Below are positions 1 to 9,048 of a stretch of 64,000 bases of DNA, piece after piece (the first letter of the stretch is position 1; each line of letters starts with the position of its first letter). The notes beneath the pieces are model-generated. The model saw only the letters and a program-made list of their open reading frames with translations. It was not told where the DNA came from and ran no database searches. A program made the translations under genes and the position numbers. The stretch lies in assembly GCA_047947135.1 (NCBI GenBank), contig CP170457.1, positions 3,162,001 to 3,226,000 of the forward strand. Direction: 5' to 3'. The stretch is from Planctobacterium sp047947135 (GTDB lineage Bacteria; Pseudomonadota; Gammaproteobacteria; Enterobacterales; Alteromonadaceae).

Positions 1-996
1 CCAGGGGGCAATGAAGCCAACCGGCTTACTGCAGAAGAAGTGCAGTCGATATTAAATCAGGCATTGCAGGTTGCCAATGACAGCCGGGCGCAAATTCGAC
101 AGCCTGAGGGTTCACAAGCAAGAGTGACGGTTTCTATCGTCGACACTGAGGGCACTATTTTAGGGATGGCAAGAACCAGAGATGCCCCGGTGTTTGGTGC
201 CGACGTTTCGTTACAAAAAGCCCGAACCGCCACTTTTTTCTCGAAAACCGGGGAATCCTTAGCGCCAGCAGCGCAATTACGGGCACTGGCAACCACCAAA
301 TACGTTGCACCATTACCTGAGCCTGTCGATTTGTCGCAATTAGCGACATTACCTGAAGAGATTCAGTTGGGTGATTATGTCACCCAACTACAGTCCTTTT
401 TAGGCTTAACAGACGCGCTGGAAGCGTTGGGACAAAATGTCGCCTTTTCTGATAGGGCCGGTGGAAACCTGTCACGGCCCCACTTTCCGGATGGCCCCGC
501 AGCCGGCCCCACTGGACCGCTTAGCAAACCCATTGAACAATGGAGTGTGTTTAATGTCGGGCTGCAATCTGATCTGATTTATAACAGTGTCATTCAACAT
601 GTGGCCTATACGCTGGGGGTGGTGCCGGATGTTCCCAGAAATTGCACTGGCAATAGCGGACTGGATTTCGATAATCTGTTTCAGGTTGAAAATGCCATTG
701 CCGGACTGGCAAACGGTATCCAGATTTTCCCAGGAAGTGTTCCCATATACCGTGGAAATCAATTGGTTGGCGGTATCGGGGTTTCCGGTGATGGTGTTGA
801 TCAGGATGACATGATTGCATTTTTGGGGTTACATCGTGCCGGATTATTGCTCAATACCGGAATTCAAAATGCACCCGCTGAGCAACGGGCAGATAAAATC
901 GACATTCCAGAGCAGGACATCCGATTGCGCTATATCAACTGCCCACAAGCACCGTTTTTAAATAGTTCAGTTACCGGAGTGTGTAATGGGATTTAA
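1..996 (+). CDS. GlcG/HbpS-type haem-binding-domain protein, 5' end outside window
   Basis: The reading frame is open from base 1, so the gene starts upstream; the GTG at 40 is only an internal codon. Residues just before and after it (LTAEEVQSILNQAL) are typical of the start of a GlcG/HbpS (DUF336) domain. The domain looks split. Its first half (VSIVDTEGTILGMARTRDAP) is near the N-terminus. The second half (PIYRGNQLVGGIGVSGDG) lies about 200 residues later, separated by an insert that may cover or extend the ligand site. Family members bind haem or related ligands, often in the periplasm. The stop overlaps the start of the outer-membrane barrel gene by 11 bp, so it heads or belongs to the cytochrome operon that follows. 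A role in haem delivery or sensing is inference. Confidence 0.75.
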   Translation, partial: PGGNEANRLTAEEVQSILNQALQVANDSRAQIRQPEGSQARVTVSIVDTEGTILGMARTRDAPVFGADVSLQKARTATFFSKTGESLAPAAQLRALATTKYVAPLPEPVDLSQLATLPEEIQLGDYVTQLQSFLGLTDALEALGQNVAFSDRAGGNLSRPHFPDGPAAGPTGPLSKPIEQWSVFNVGLQSDLIYNSVIQHVAYTLGVVPDVPRNCTGNSGLDFDNLFQVENAIAGLANGIQIFPGSVPIYRGNQLVGGIGVSGDGVDQDDMIAFLGLHRAGLLLNTGIQNAPAEQRADKIDIPEQDIRLRYINCPQAPFLNSSVTGVCNGI

Positions 997-2827
997 CACC
1001 ACACTTCGGCACAAATCTGCAACACATTTCTCGTTTTCTGTGCTGGTATCATTGCTGGCTAGTTCGGCATTTGCGCAGGATAATGATCCACAGGAACGAA
1101 AGGCGATTACTCCGGCACACCAACTGTGTAGCGATGCCCCGGTTAAAGCGCAGCGGGTGCGACCCGGTCATGCCGTTGATGAATATGTTTTGCCACCCTG
1201 CGACACCGAACAAAAAATCACTCCCTGGTATCGTCCAATTGAGTTGGGGCCAGTGGTGCCAGATAGGTGGCGTATCGTTGAAAATATCGGTATCACCAGT
1301 AATTTACTGGATCCTTATGGCCCTCATAATCCATTAAAAGGCGATATGCCAATCTGGGGCAAAGACTGGTTCTACAATCTCTTAGCCATCTCAGACTCGG
1401 TAATCGAACCCAGAAACTTCCCGGTTCCGGTAGGCGTCGCTACAACCACACGCCCGGATTCACTGGATACTATCGGATTAGGTGATACCACCGTTTTTAG
1501 CCAATCTTTTATTGTTGAAAATGTGGTGTATAAAGGTGACACCGTCTTTAAGCCACCCGATCATGAATTTCGGCTAACGACTGTCTTTAACTATAATCGC
1601 GTACATGCCGATGAACGTGGCATTCTTAATATCGATCCTAATTTGGGTGGGGATGATGGACGGCGTCGTTCGGACCAGTTTTTAGGGATACAGGCGGCGT
1701 TTTACGACAAGCATTTGCGCAATGTGTCTGATCGCTACGATTTTGATAGTTTGCGTATCGGCATCCAGCCGTTTTCGTCTGACTTCAGGGGGTTTTTGTT
1801 TCAGGATTCTCAATTTGGTGTGCGTCTGTTCGGGACGCGCAACAACAACATATTCCAATACAACCTGGCGTGGTTCAGGCGAGTAGAGAAAGATACGAAC
1901 AGTGGATTGAATGATATTGGTCAGGGGCTCAGGGATGATGACATATTCGCAGCAAACCTGTACTGGCAAGACTTCCCAAGCAAAGGCTTTTTTAGCCAGG
2001 CAACCGTGGTGTATAACCGCAACCGGGAAAAAGGCCAGTTTGAGTATGATAAAAATGGCTTTATTGTGCGCCCGGCATCTTTATTTGAAGAACGTTTTTC
2101 CAGAGATTATGACGTCACGTACCTGGGTTATAACGGAGACGGTCATTTCGGCCGACTCAATTTCACTACGTCATGGTATTACGCAATAGGTGAGCAAAGC
2201 AGCACACGATATCCGGATGCGGAAGATGAAATCAGTGCTTTTTTTACTGCCAACGAGCTATCAATTGATTACGACTGGTTGCGTTTAAAAGCCTCTGTAT
2301 TGTGGTCTTCCGGGGATGATGATGCCTTTGATGACAAAGCCACAGGCTTTGACGCAATCTTTGAAAACCCACAATTTGCCGGTGCTGATACCAGCTATTT
2401 CATTCGTCAGACAGTACCATTAATCGGCGGGGGGAGTGTTGTGTTATCAGGGCGCAATGGCTTGATCCCTTCATTGCGCCCAAGTAAAGAACAAGGTCAG
2501 TCCAATTTCATTAACCCCGGATTACAGTTATTAGGTGTCGGTTTTGATGCGGATATTTTGCCCGAATTACGCCTATCCATGAATGCTAACCAATTATGGT
2601 TTGATGACACCCAGGTGCTACAAAAACTGCGGCAACAGTCTGAAATTGATCGCAATTTCGGTCAGGATATATCTGCTGCGTTAATTTGGCGTCCGTACCA
2701 GAGTCAAAACATTGTATTGCGTTTGTCCGCTGCTGTTTTACTGCCCGGGTCCGGATTTGAAGATCTGTATGGCAGTGACGCACAGACCCCTTACTCCGTC
2801 CTGTTCAATGCGATCCTGACGTATTAG
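986..2827 (+). CDS. Outer-membrane beta-barrel protein of the multihaem cytochrome cluster
   Basis: A 613-residue protein with a Sec signal peptide (hydrophobic stretch ending SSAFAQ at about residue 30). The body is rich in alternating aromatic/polar strands separated by Asp/Asn/Gly turns, and the C-terminus is beta-strand-like (VLFNAILTY), ending in an aromatic residue as expected for BAM-assembled barrels. It starts 11 bp inside the GlcG-domain gene and is followed after 10 bp by the decahaem cytochrome gene, so the three are almost certainly co-transcribed. By position it could be the pore of a porin-cytochrome conduit, as MtrB is in Shewanella. I do not see MtrB-specific features such as an N-terminal CXXC, so relation to MtrB is not claimed. 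An alternative is a solute porin. Confidence 0.7.
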   Translation: MGFNTTLRHKSATHFSFSVLVSLLASSAFAQDNDPQERKAITPAHQLCSDAPVKAQRVRPGHAVDEYVLPPCDTEQKITPWYRPIELGPVVPDRWRIVENIGITSNLLDPYGPHNPLKGDMPIWGKDWFYNLLAISDSVIEPRNFPVPVGVATTTRPDSLDTIGLGDTTVFSQSFIVENVVYKGDTVFKPPDHEFRLTTVFNYNRVHADERGILNIDPNLGGDDGRRRSDQFLGIQAAFYDKHLRNVSDRYDFDSLRIGIQPFSSDFRGFLFQDSQFGVRLFGTRNNNIFQYNLAWFRRVEKDTNSGLNDIGQGLRDDDIFAANLYWQDFPSKGFFSQATVVYNRNREKGQFEYDKNGFIVRPASLFEERFSRDYDVTYLGYNGDGHFGRLNFTTSWYYAIGEQSSTRYPDAEDEISAFFTANELSIDYDWLRLKASVLWSSGDDDAFDDKATGFDAIFENPQFAGADTSYFIRQTVPLIGGGSVVLSGRNGLIPSLRPSKEQGQSNFINPGLQLLGVGFDADILPELRLSMNANQLWFDDTQVLQKLRQQSEIDRNFGQDISAALIWRPYQSQNIVLRLSAAVLLPGSGFEDLYGSDAQTPYSVLFNAILTY

Positions 2828-2837
2828 AGAAGTCTAT

Positions 2838-5800
2838 ATGCCACGAAATGTATTTTTACTCACCCTCATTTTTGTTACATCGATGTGGCATGTGATGAGC
2901 CTTGCCGAGTCATCTTCAACTAAGGTTGAACGGGACTACAGCTACACACCACCGGCACCGGTGGCACAAACCCAGGAACAGGCCAGCGCTAAGACCGCGG
3001 GCTGTATGTCCTGTCACTCCGAAACTGACAGTCAGACCATGCACGCCAGCCCTGCGGTGGTTTTAGGCTGTACGGATTGTCATGGAGGCAATGCGCAAGT
3101 GTTTAAACCTGAAGCTGCGCTCCCGGAATCATCGACCTATCATCAAGCCATGGAACGCGCTCATGTGCTGCCACAATATCCTGATGATTGGAATTATCCC
3201 AGCAGTGCCAATCCGCAAATCAGCTACACGCTGCTCAATCGTGAAGCGAAAGAGTTTGTACGTTTTATCAACCCATCTGATTTAAGAGTGGCAGAAGAAT
3301 CCTGTGGCGCCTGCCATTTGCCGACGGTGCAGGCAGCAAAACGCAGTATTATGGCAACAGGCGCCATGTTGTTTGGTGCGGCATCTTATGCCAATAACAT
3401 ATTGCCGTATAAAAATTATATTCTCGGTGAAGCATATACACCGGATGGTGAACCCTCTGCTATTGCAGGGCCACCACTGACACTCCCCGAAGAAGCCCAA
3501 AAAGAGCATGGTGTATTGCCCATGCTATACCCGTTGCCTGCATGGGAAACTGTACCTCCCGGGGATATTTTTCGGGTCTTTGAACGGGGAGGACGCAACT
3601 TAACTAATCTGTTCCCTGAGACAGGTCTGCCGAATGCGCTGGGACAATTGCAGCGCTTGGAAGAACCGGGCCGTCCTGATTTTCGTCAGTCCAACCGTGG
3701 GCCGGGTACGGGTGGTCGCATTTCTGTGCCGCTGATCAATATTCACAAGACTCGACTAAATGATCCGCTTATGTGGTTTTTGGGCACCAATGACAATCCA
3801 GGCGATTTTCGCACCTCTGGTTGTGGCTCATGTCATGTAGTGTATGCCAATGACCGGGAGCCCAGACACTCCGGCCCTTATGCGCAATATGGACATACCG
3901 GAAAAACACAAACAGTTGATCCCACTATTTCCAAAGAGGAAGAGGGACACCCGCTGAAACACGTATTCAGTAGGGCTATTCCCACGGCCCAGTGCATGTC
4001 CTGTCATATGCACCAGCCTAATATGTTTGTGAACACATTCTTAGGCTACACCATGTGGGACTATGAAGCGGATGCACCGTCGATGTTTCCGGAAAAACAG
4101 CGCTATCCCAGTGACGAAGAGATGCGCAAAATTCAGCAAAATAATCCTGAAGGTGCAGCGGTACGCGGATTATGGTCAGATCAGGAATTCCTGCGAAACG
4201 TGTCTGAGCTAAATCCAACGCTGAATAATACTCAGTTTGCTGATTACCATGGCCACGGTTGGAATTTTCGAGCTGTATTCAAAAAAGACCGAAAAGGTAA
4301 TTTGTTAGACGCCGAGAATAATATTGTACCGCCGGATGATCCGGATAAATTCGACAAAGCCGTACATATGTCTTCGGTACATTTAGATGTCGGTATGCAT
4401 TGTGTTGACTGTCACTTCTCTCAGGATAGTCATGGTAATGGTCATATTTACGGTGAAGTCGCAAACGCCGTGGAAATTGATTGCGTCGATTGTCATGGCA
4501 CCGTGAAAGACTATCCCACCTTAAAAACCAGTGGTCCGGCGGCCCCTCCTGGTGGCACGGATCTGTCATTGCTGCGTAATCCTGATGGCCAAAAACGGTT
4601 CGAATGGATAGATGGAAAATTAATCCAGCGGAGCCTGTTGTGGCCGGAAAAAGAGTGGACGTTAAGCCTGCTTAAAGACGTGGTGAATCCCGAACATGAA
4701 GAGTTCAATCCAAAAGCTTCCCGCGCAAAAATGATGAAAAAGGATATTAAGGAGCAGCATTGGGGAATGGATGTAACCTGGGATATGCTGGCCCACAGCA
4801 ATGATGATATGGAGTGCTACACCTGTCATCAATCATGGACTACCAGTTGTGGTGGTTGTCACTTGCCCATTGAATCTAACTGGAAAACGGAACGTTATCA
4901 CTACGAGGGTGGTGAAACCCGCAATTATGCCACTTACAACCCCCAAGTGGCCCGGGACCAGATTTTTATGTTAGGTCGTCGTGGTCCAATCAATGGTGGG
5001 CGTATCGCACCACTTCGCTCAACATCGGCACTGGTGTTATCTTCAACCAACGCCAACCGGGAAAAAATATATATTCAGCAGCCGCCAATTTCGGCAAGTG
5101 GTTATAGCTCTCAGGCTATCAATCCCCATTTTGCGCATACTGTGAGAAAAGAAGAAACACGGGTATGCAGTGATTGTCACTTGTCAGAATCGGGTGATAA
5201 TAACGCTATCATGGCGCAAACCCTTGGGTTTGGTACTGACTTTATCGACTTTATAGGTTACAACGCCTGGTTAGGTGGAGCAGGTGCCGTGACCGCCGTG
5301 CAGGTAACAGAATGGGATGAGCCGCAAGCGGTCAAAGGCAGTTACCTGCATCGCTATGCCTATCCTGACTATTATCAAAACCACCTGGAAAAAGAACGCT
5401 ATTTAACCGAAGCTCATTCCCATGATTCCGGTGAAGTAAATTGCCTGCAATTACGGGGAGAATACCTGTTTGCAGCCGCAGGTGAACAGGGCATGGTGGT
5501 GTATGATGTGGCCTCGATTGCCAACAAAGGTGTCAGCCAGCGTATCATTACAGCACCGTTTTCTCCCTTAGGTCACGACACTCGTATCACCAGCAAGAAT
5601 GCAACTTGTCTGTCGTTAGTGACGACACAGCCGGTGCATCCTTCACGTAATGAAGGGGAACTGATGCGGGAAGTGAATCAGGAAAAGCCCTTCCATCCAA
5701 TTTATAACTATGCCCTGATCACCGATGCCGAAGAAGGGTTGATATTAACGGATATCGATACCCTGATGGACGGAGAACCCCGTAACAACTTCTTAAAACG

Positions 5801-6596
5801 CGCCTTAACCTGGAATAAAGATAATGTCTTAAAAGGAGCTCGCCATTTGACGGTTGGCGGGCGTTATGTATATGTCGTGGCAGACGCTGGTCTGATTGTG
5901 CTTGATCTGAATGAGCCGTTATCTCCCCAATATTTGACTACCGTTCCGCTTAAGAATGGCAAGTCTGTGGTCCAGCAGTTCCGCTTCCTGTTTGTTACCG
6001 ATGATGATGGCCTAAAAACCATTGATATTACGAAGCCAGCAAAGGCGTTTGAAGTACAAGGCAGCACGGTTCCGATTGCTCAGGCGAATCATCTTTTTGT
6101 CGCTCGCACCTTTGCCTACGTTGCTGCCGGTAATGAAGGGTTAAAAATTATTGATATTACGCAACCCAAAACACCTAAGCTATACCAAACGTTTAACGCA
6201 AACGGCATCATACAGGATGCACAGGATGTGGTTGTCGCCACCACAAATGCTTCATTGTTTGCGTATATTGCAGACGGCAGCGCTGGACTGAAAGTTGTGC
6301 AACTTACCTCTCCGGAATCACAGCCACGCTTTTACGGCTTTAGCCCGGACCCAAAACCGGAATTAGTCGCGCGTTTTGATACCGATGTTGCAGCATTGTC
6401 ATTGTCACGAGGATTGGAACGAGACAGGGCGGTAGATGAAACAGGAGGACAAGTGGCGGTTTTCAGTCGACTGGGAGCCGGTCCGTTGTCGCAAAAAGAT
6501 ATGCAAAGTCTATATTTAGATGTGAAAGGACATCCGTGGTTTGTACAGGATGAACTGCCGGACAATCCCCACAAACAGGAGGTCAGCGATGAGTAA
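2838..6596 (+). CDS. Decahaem c-type cytochrome with C-terminal LVIVD-repeat domain
   Basis: A 1252-residue exported protein with a signal peptide ending near residue 23. I count ten CXXCH haem sites, at about residues 56, 78, 156, 329, 386, 522, 549, 660, 671 and 777. The last third (about 870-1190) carries at least five LVIVD-type beta-propeller repeats, for example GNEGLKIIDITQPKTPKLYQ and DDDGLKTIDITKPAKAF. LVIVD repeats are usually found in surface or exported proteins. The haem part probably moves electrons and the propeller probably binds a partner or substrate; both roles are inference. It lies between the barrel gene and the pentahaem cytochrome gene, overlapping the latter by 8 bp. 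The substrate or electron acceptor cannot be read from the sequence. Confidence 0.85.
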   Translation: MPRNVFLLTLIFVTSMWHVMSLAESSSTKVERDYSYTPPAPVAQTQEQASAKTAGCMSCHSETDSQTMHASPAVVLGCTDCHGGNAQVFKPEAALPESSTYHQAMERAHVLPQYPDDWNYPSSANPQISYTLLNREAKEFVRFINPSDLRVAEESCGACHLPTVQAAKRSIMATGAMLFGAASYANNILPYKNYILGEAYTPDGEPSAIAGPPLTLPEEAQKEHGVLPMLYPLPAWETVPPGDIFRVFERGGRNLTNLFPETGLPNALGQLQRLEEPGRPDFRQSNRGPGTGGRISVPLINIHKTRLNDPLMWFLGTNDNPGDFRTSGCGSCHVVYANDREPRHSGPYAQYGHTGKTQTVDPTISKEEEGHPLKHVFSRAIPTAQCMSCHMHQPNMFVNTFLGYTMWDYEADAPSMFPEKQRYPSDEEMRKIQQNNPEGAAVRGLWSDQEFLRNVSELNPTLNNTQFADYHGHGWNFRAVFKKDRKGNLLDAENNIVPPDDPDKFDKAVHMSSVHLDVGMHCVDCHFSQDSHGNGHIYGEVANAVEIDCVDCHGTVKDYPTLKTSGPAAPPGGTDLSLLRNPDGQKRFEWIDGKLIQRSLLWPEKEWTLSLLKDVVNPEHEEFNPKASRAKMMKKDIKEQHWGMDVTWDMLAHSNDDMECYTCHQSWTTSCGGCHLPIESNWKTERYHYEGGETRNYATYNPQVARDQIFMLGRRGPINGGRIAPLRSTSALVLSSTNANREKIYIQQPPISASGYSSQAINPHFAHTVRKEETRVCSDCHLSESGDNNAIMAQTLGFGTDFIDFIGYNAWLGGAGAVTAVQVTEWDEPQAVKGSYLHRYAYPDYYQNHLEKERYLTEAHSHDSGEVNCLQLRGEYLFAAAGEQGMVVYDVASIANKGVSQRIITAPFSPLGHDTRITSKNATCLSLVTTQPVHPSRNEGELMREVNQEKPFHPIYNYALITDAEEGLILTDIDTLMDGEPRNNFLKRALTWNKDNVLKGARHLTVGGRYVYVVADAGLIVLDLNEPLSPQYLTTVPLKNGKSVVQQFRFLFVTDDDGLKTIDITKPAKAFEVQGSTVPIAQANHLFVARTFAYVAAGNEGLKIIDITQPKTPKLYQTFNANGIIQDAQDVVVATTNASLFAYIADGSAGLKVVQLTSPESQPRFYGFSPDPKPELVARFDTDVAALSLSRGLERDRAVDETGGQVAVFSRLGAGPLSQKDMQSLYLDVKGHPWFVQDELPDNPHKQEVSDE

Positions 6597-7881
6597 GTCG
6601 CTATCGTTTGTTTTTGCTGGCCTGTTTATTATATCGAGCATGTCACAAGCTGCACCGGTTCCTCAATATGACGGTTTAAAACGAGAAGGTGTGGCCAGTT
6701 GTGCTTCATCAACCTGCCACGGCTCGGTATTTCCAAGAGCCGCCAGCAAAGTTGCTCAAAATGAATATGTGACCTGGAGTCGACATGACGCCCATGCGCA
6801 GGCGTACAAGACATTATTGACTGAAGAATCAAAGTTAATCGCTGAAAAACTGGGGCTGCCTAACGCCCATGAAGCCGGGATTTGTCTCGATTGTCATGCC
6901 GATAATGTCGCTGAGAATCAGCATGGTGAACGATTTGTATTAGCTGATGGCGTTGGCTGTGAAGCCTGTCATGGTGGTGCCGAAAACTATCTGGACAGTC
7001 ATACCAATCCGGATACAACCCACGCGGAAAATATAGCAAACGGCTTGTATCCCACTGATAATCCAACTGACAGAGCCATGTTGTGTTTATCCTGTCACCT
7101 GGGCAATGAAACCAAATTTGCTACTCACACCATTATGGGCGCTGGTCATCCCAGGCTATCGTTTGAGCTGGATACGTTTACTATCTTGCAACCACTGCAC
7201 TTTGAAATCGATGAGGATTACCGCGCGAACAAAGTACATAGTGATAATTTCCATACATGGGTGCTGGGCCAATTACAAACGGCTATTTCGACACTGGAAA
7301 ATATTGAAACCCGATTGTATCTGGATGACAGCTTGTTTCCTGAAGTAGCGCTATTCGATTGTCATTCCTGTCACCACTCTATGGAAGATATCAAATGGAA
7401 TAAGGCCAAAGGGGGTGGCATGAAACCCGGTGATATCAGGTTAAATGACGCTCATTTGAAAATCGTTACGATCATAACCCGTGTGTTTAGTCATGAGCTG
7501 AATTCATCACTGCAGGCCACCATCAAAAAACTGAAAAGCAACATTCATAACAAAGCCGCTGTCACTCAACATACTTCTGAACTAAGGCGTCTGCTGGTAC
7601 AGGTATCAGGTGACATAACACAGCGTCAGAATATTCCAATGGAGACTAAGGCCCATCAAATACTAGTGCAAATCCTGGATATGGGCGGCGCAGGGCAGTT
7701 CTATGATTACATTGCGGCGGAACAGGCGGTCATGGCGATTGATATTCTGGTTACGACACTCAATCAGCAAAGCAAGCTCGACAATGAGATTGAACAGCTG
7801 TATCAATCGGTTCAGAACGAAGTCTTGTTTGATGGCGACAGATTAAAGCGGGTTCTTAATAACATCGCCGGCAAAATATGA
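6589..7881 (+). CDS. Pentahaem c-type cytochrome, cytochrome c554-like
   Basis: The start at 6589 is chosen because AGGAGG (6577-6582) lies 6 nt upstream and it opens a clean signal peptide ending at about residue 22 (SSMSQAAP). That gives 430 residues. Four CXXCH sites are at about residues 99, 124, 166 and 258. A non-standard CX4CH site (CASSTCH) is at about 38, in the sequence context GVASCASSTCHGS seen in cytochrome c554-like multihaem proteins. The C-terminal 170 residues have no haem motif and look helical. The gene overlaps the decahaem gene by 8 bp and ends the operon. It probably acts as a periplasmic electron carrier for the larger cytochrome. Confidence 0.82.
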   Translation: MSKSLSFVFAGLFIISSMSQAAPVPQYDGLKREGVASCASSTCHGSVFPRAASKVAQNEYVTWSRHDAHAQAYKTLLTEESKLIAEKLGLPNAHEAGICLDCHADNVAENQHGERFVLADGVGCEACHGGAENYLDSHTNPDTTHAENIANGLYPTDNPTDRAMLCLSCHLGNETKFATHTIMGAGHPRLSFELDTFTILQPLHFEIDEDYRANKVHSDNFHTWVLGQLQTAISTLENIETRLYLDDSLFPEVALFDCHSCHHSMEDIKWNKAKGGGMKPGDIRLNDAHLKIVTIITRVFSHELNSSLQATIKKLKSNIHNKAAVTQHTSELRRLLVQVSGDITQRQNIPMETKAHQILVQILDMGGAGQFYDYIAAEQAVMAIDILVTTLNQQSKLDNEIEQLYQSVQNEVLFDGDRLKRVLNNIAGKI

Positions 7882-8140
7882 AACTACGGCATTGTTAAAA
7901 ATGTAAGCCTGCAATTACATTTAGTAGAAAAATAACCGCAAAAGAAGTACCTGAAGCTATTACAGTTATGATGCCCGTATGTTAAAACTCTGTTACTAAC
8001 GGCTGTTTAGCTTGGTTCATTTTTTTCGTTTTTCATCTTACGACTAAGGATTCCAGATGATTTGCTGGTTGCGCCCTGAAAGTGAGCATAGATAAACACG
8101 CCTTTAACCCTAATAAAAACAACGAATAGAGAGTTAATAC

Positions 8141-8929
8141 GTGGATTTAAACCTTTCTGGAAAACACGCTCTGGTATGTGGCAGCAGCCAGGGCATCGGT
8201 CGTGCATGCGCCATTGAACTTGCGAAAATGGGTGCCAACGTTACATTGTTTGCCCGAAATCAGGAAAAGCTTGAGTTAGTGTTGCAAGAGTTAGATACCA
8301 GCCAGGGGCAACAACATCATATCCTTACTGCGGATTTTAGCGAGCCATCGCAAGTCAAAACCGCTATTGAACAACACGTAGCAGATATCGGCGCTATTGA
8401 AATTTTGATTAATAACACAGGCGGACCTGCACCTGGCCCGGCGAGCATAGCATCCGCGGAAGACTATTTATCGGCTTTAAATCTGCATTTAATTAGCAAT
8501 CAGGTTTTAGTTCAGGCGCTATTGCCCGCAATGAAGACCACTGGGTTTGGTCGCATCATTAATGTGATTTCCACCTCGGTTAAACAACCTATTCCTGGCC
8601 TTGGTGTATCCAACACCGTCAGAGGCGCTGTCGCAAGCTGGTCGAAAACCCTCGCTAATGAGTTGGGGCAGTTTGGTATTACAGTTAACAATGTCCTGCC
8701 GGGTGCCACGCATACCGGGCGACTGGATGCCATCATCGCAAACAAAGCCGCGAAATTTGATAAATCAATTGAGCAGGTTACGGAAGACGAAAAGTCGTCC
8801 ATTCCGGCCAGACGCTTTGGCAAGGCTGAAGAGTTGGCGGCTGCCGTGGCCTTTTTAGCGTCTCCAGCCGCAGCCTATATCAACGGTGTAAGTTTGCCGG
8901 TTGATGGCGGTCGTACTGCTTGTCTGTAG
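8141..8929 (+). CDS. Short-chain dehydrogenase/reductase lacking the usual Tyr/Lys pair
   Basis: A 262-residue Rossmann protein with a GTG start. It has the N-terminal dinucleotide motif (GSSQGIGRA), the NNTGGP motif in place of NNAG, and the C-terminal PVDGG segment of classical SDRs. The active-site Ser is present in NVISTSV. The expected YxxxK is replaced by SNTVR, so the Tyr becomes Ser and the Lys becomes Arg. Some SDR subgroups share such a change, so this may be a divergent enzyme or a non-catalytic relative. It sits 119 bp before the kynurenine operon on the same strand. It could belong to that pathway, but nothing in the sequence proves this. Confidence 0.8.
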   Translation: MDLNLSGKHALVCGSSQGIGRACAIELAKMGANVTLFARNQEKLELVLQELDTSQGQQHHILTADFSEPSQVKTAIEQHVADIGAIEILINNTGGPAPGPASIASAEDYLSALNLHLISNQVLVQALLPAMKTTGFGRIINVISTSVKQPIPGLGVSNTVRGAVASWSKTLANELGQFGITVNNVLPGATHTGRLDAIIANKAAKFDKSIEQVTEDEKSSIPARRFGKAEELAAAVAFLASPAAAYINGVSLPVDGGRTACL

Positions 8930-9000
8930 TTTGATGAACCCAGGTTATATCTAACTGTCTGAACCAGTTGTTAACTCAACATGGATTTAGTCACAGCTTA

Positions 9001-9019
9001 AACCTGATTATTTCAGGTT
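9001..9019. promoter_or_regulatory. Inverted repeat upstream of the kynurenine operon
   Basis: AACCTGA and TCAGGTT form a perfect 7-bp inverted repeat with a 5-nt spacer, 30 bp before the first gene of the operon. It could be an operator for a pathway regulator or a small hairpin. No run of T follows, so a terminator for the preceding SDR is less likely. Confidence 0.35.
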
Positions 9020-9048
9020 AATGAAAAGGTGGAGAGGAAACCGACACC

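Noticed and set aside
986..7881. The first cluster as MtrCAB
   Set aside because: The order, protein lengths, LVIVD fusion and the lack of a recognisable MtrB CXXC do not match. I describe it only as a porin-cytochrome-like cluster.
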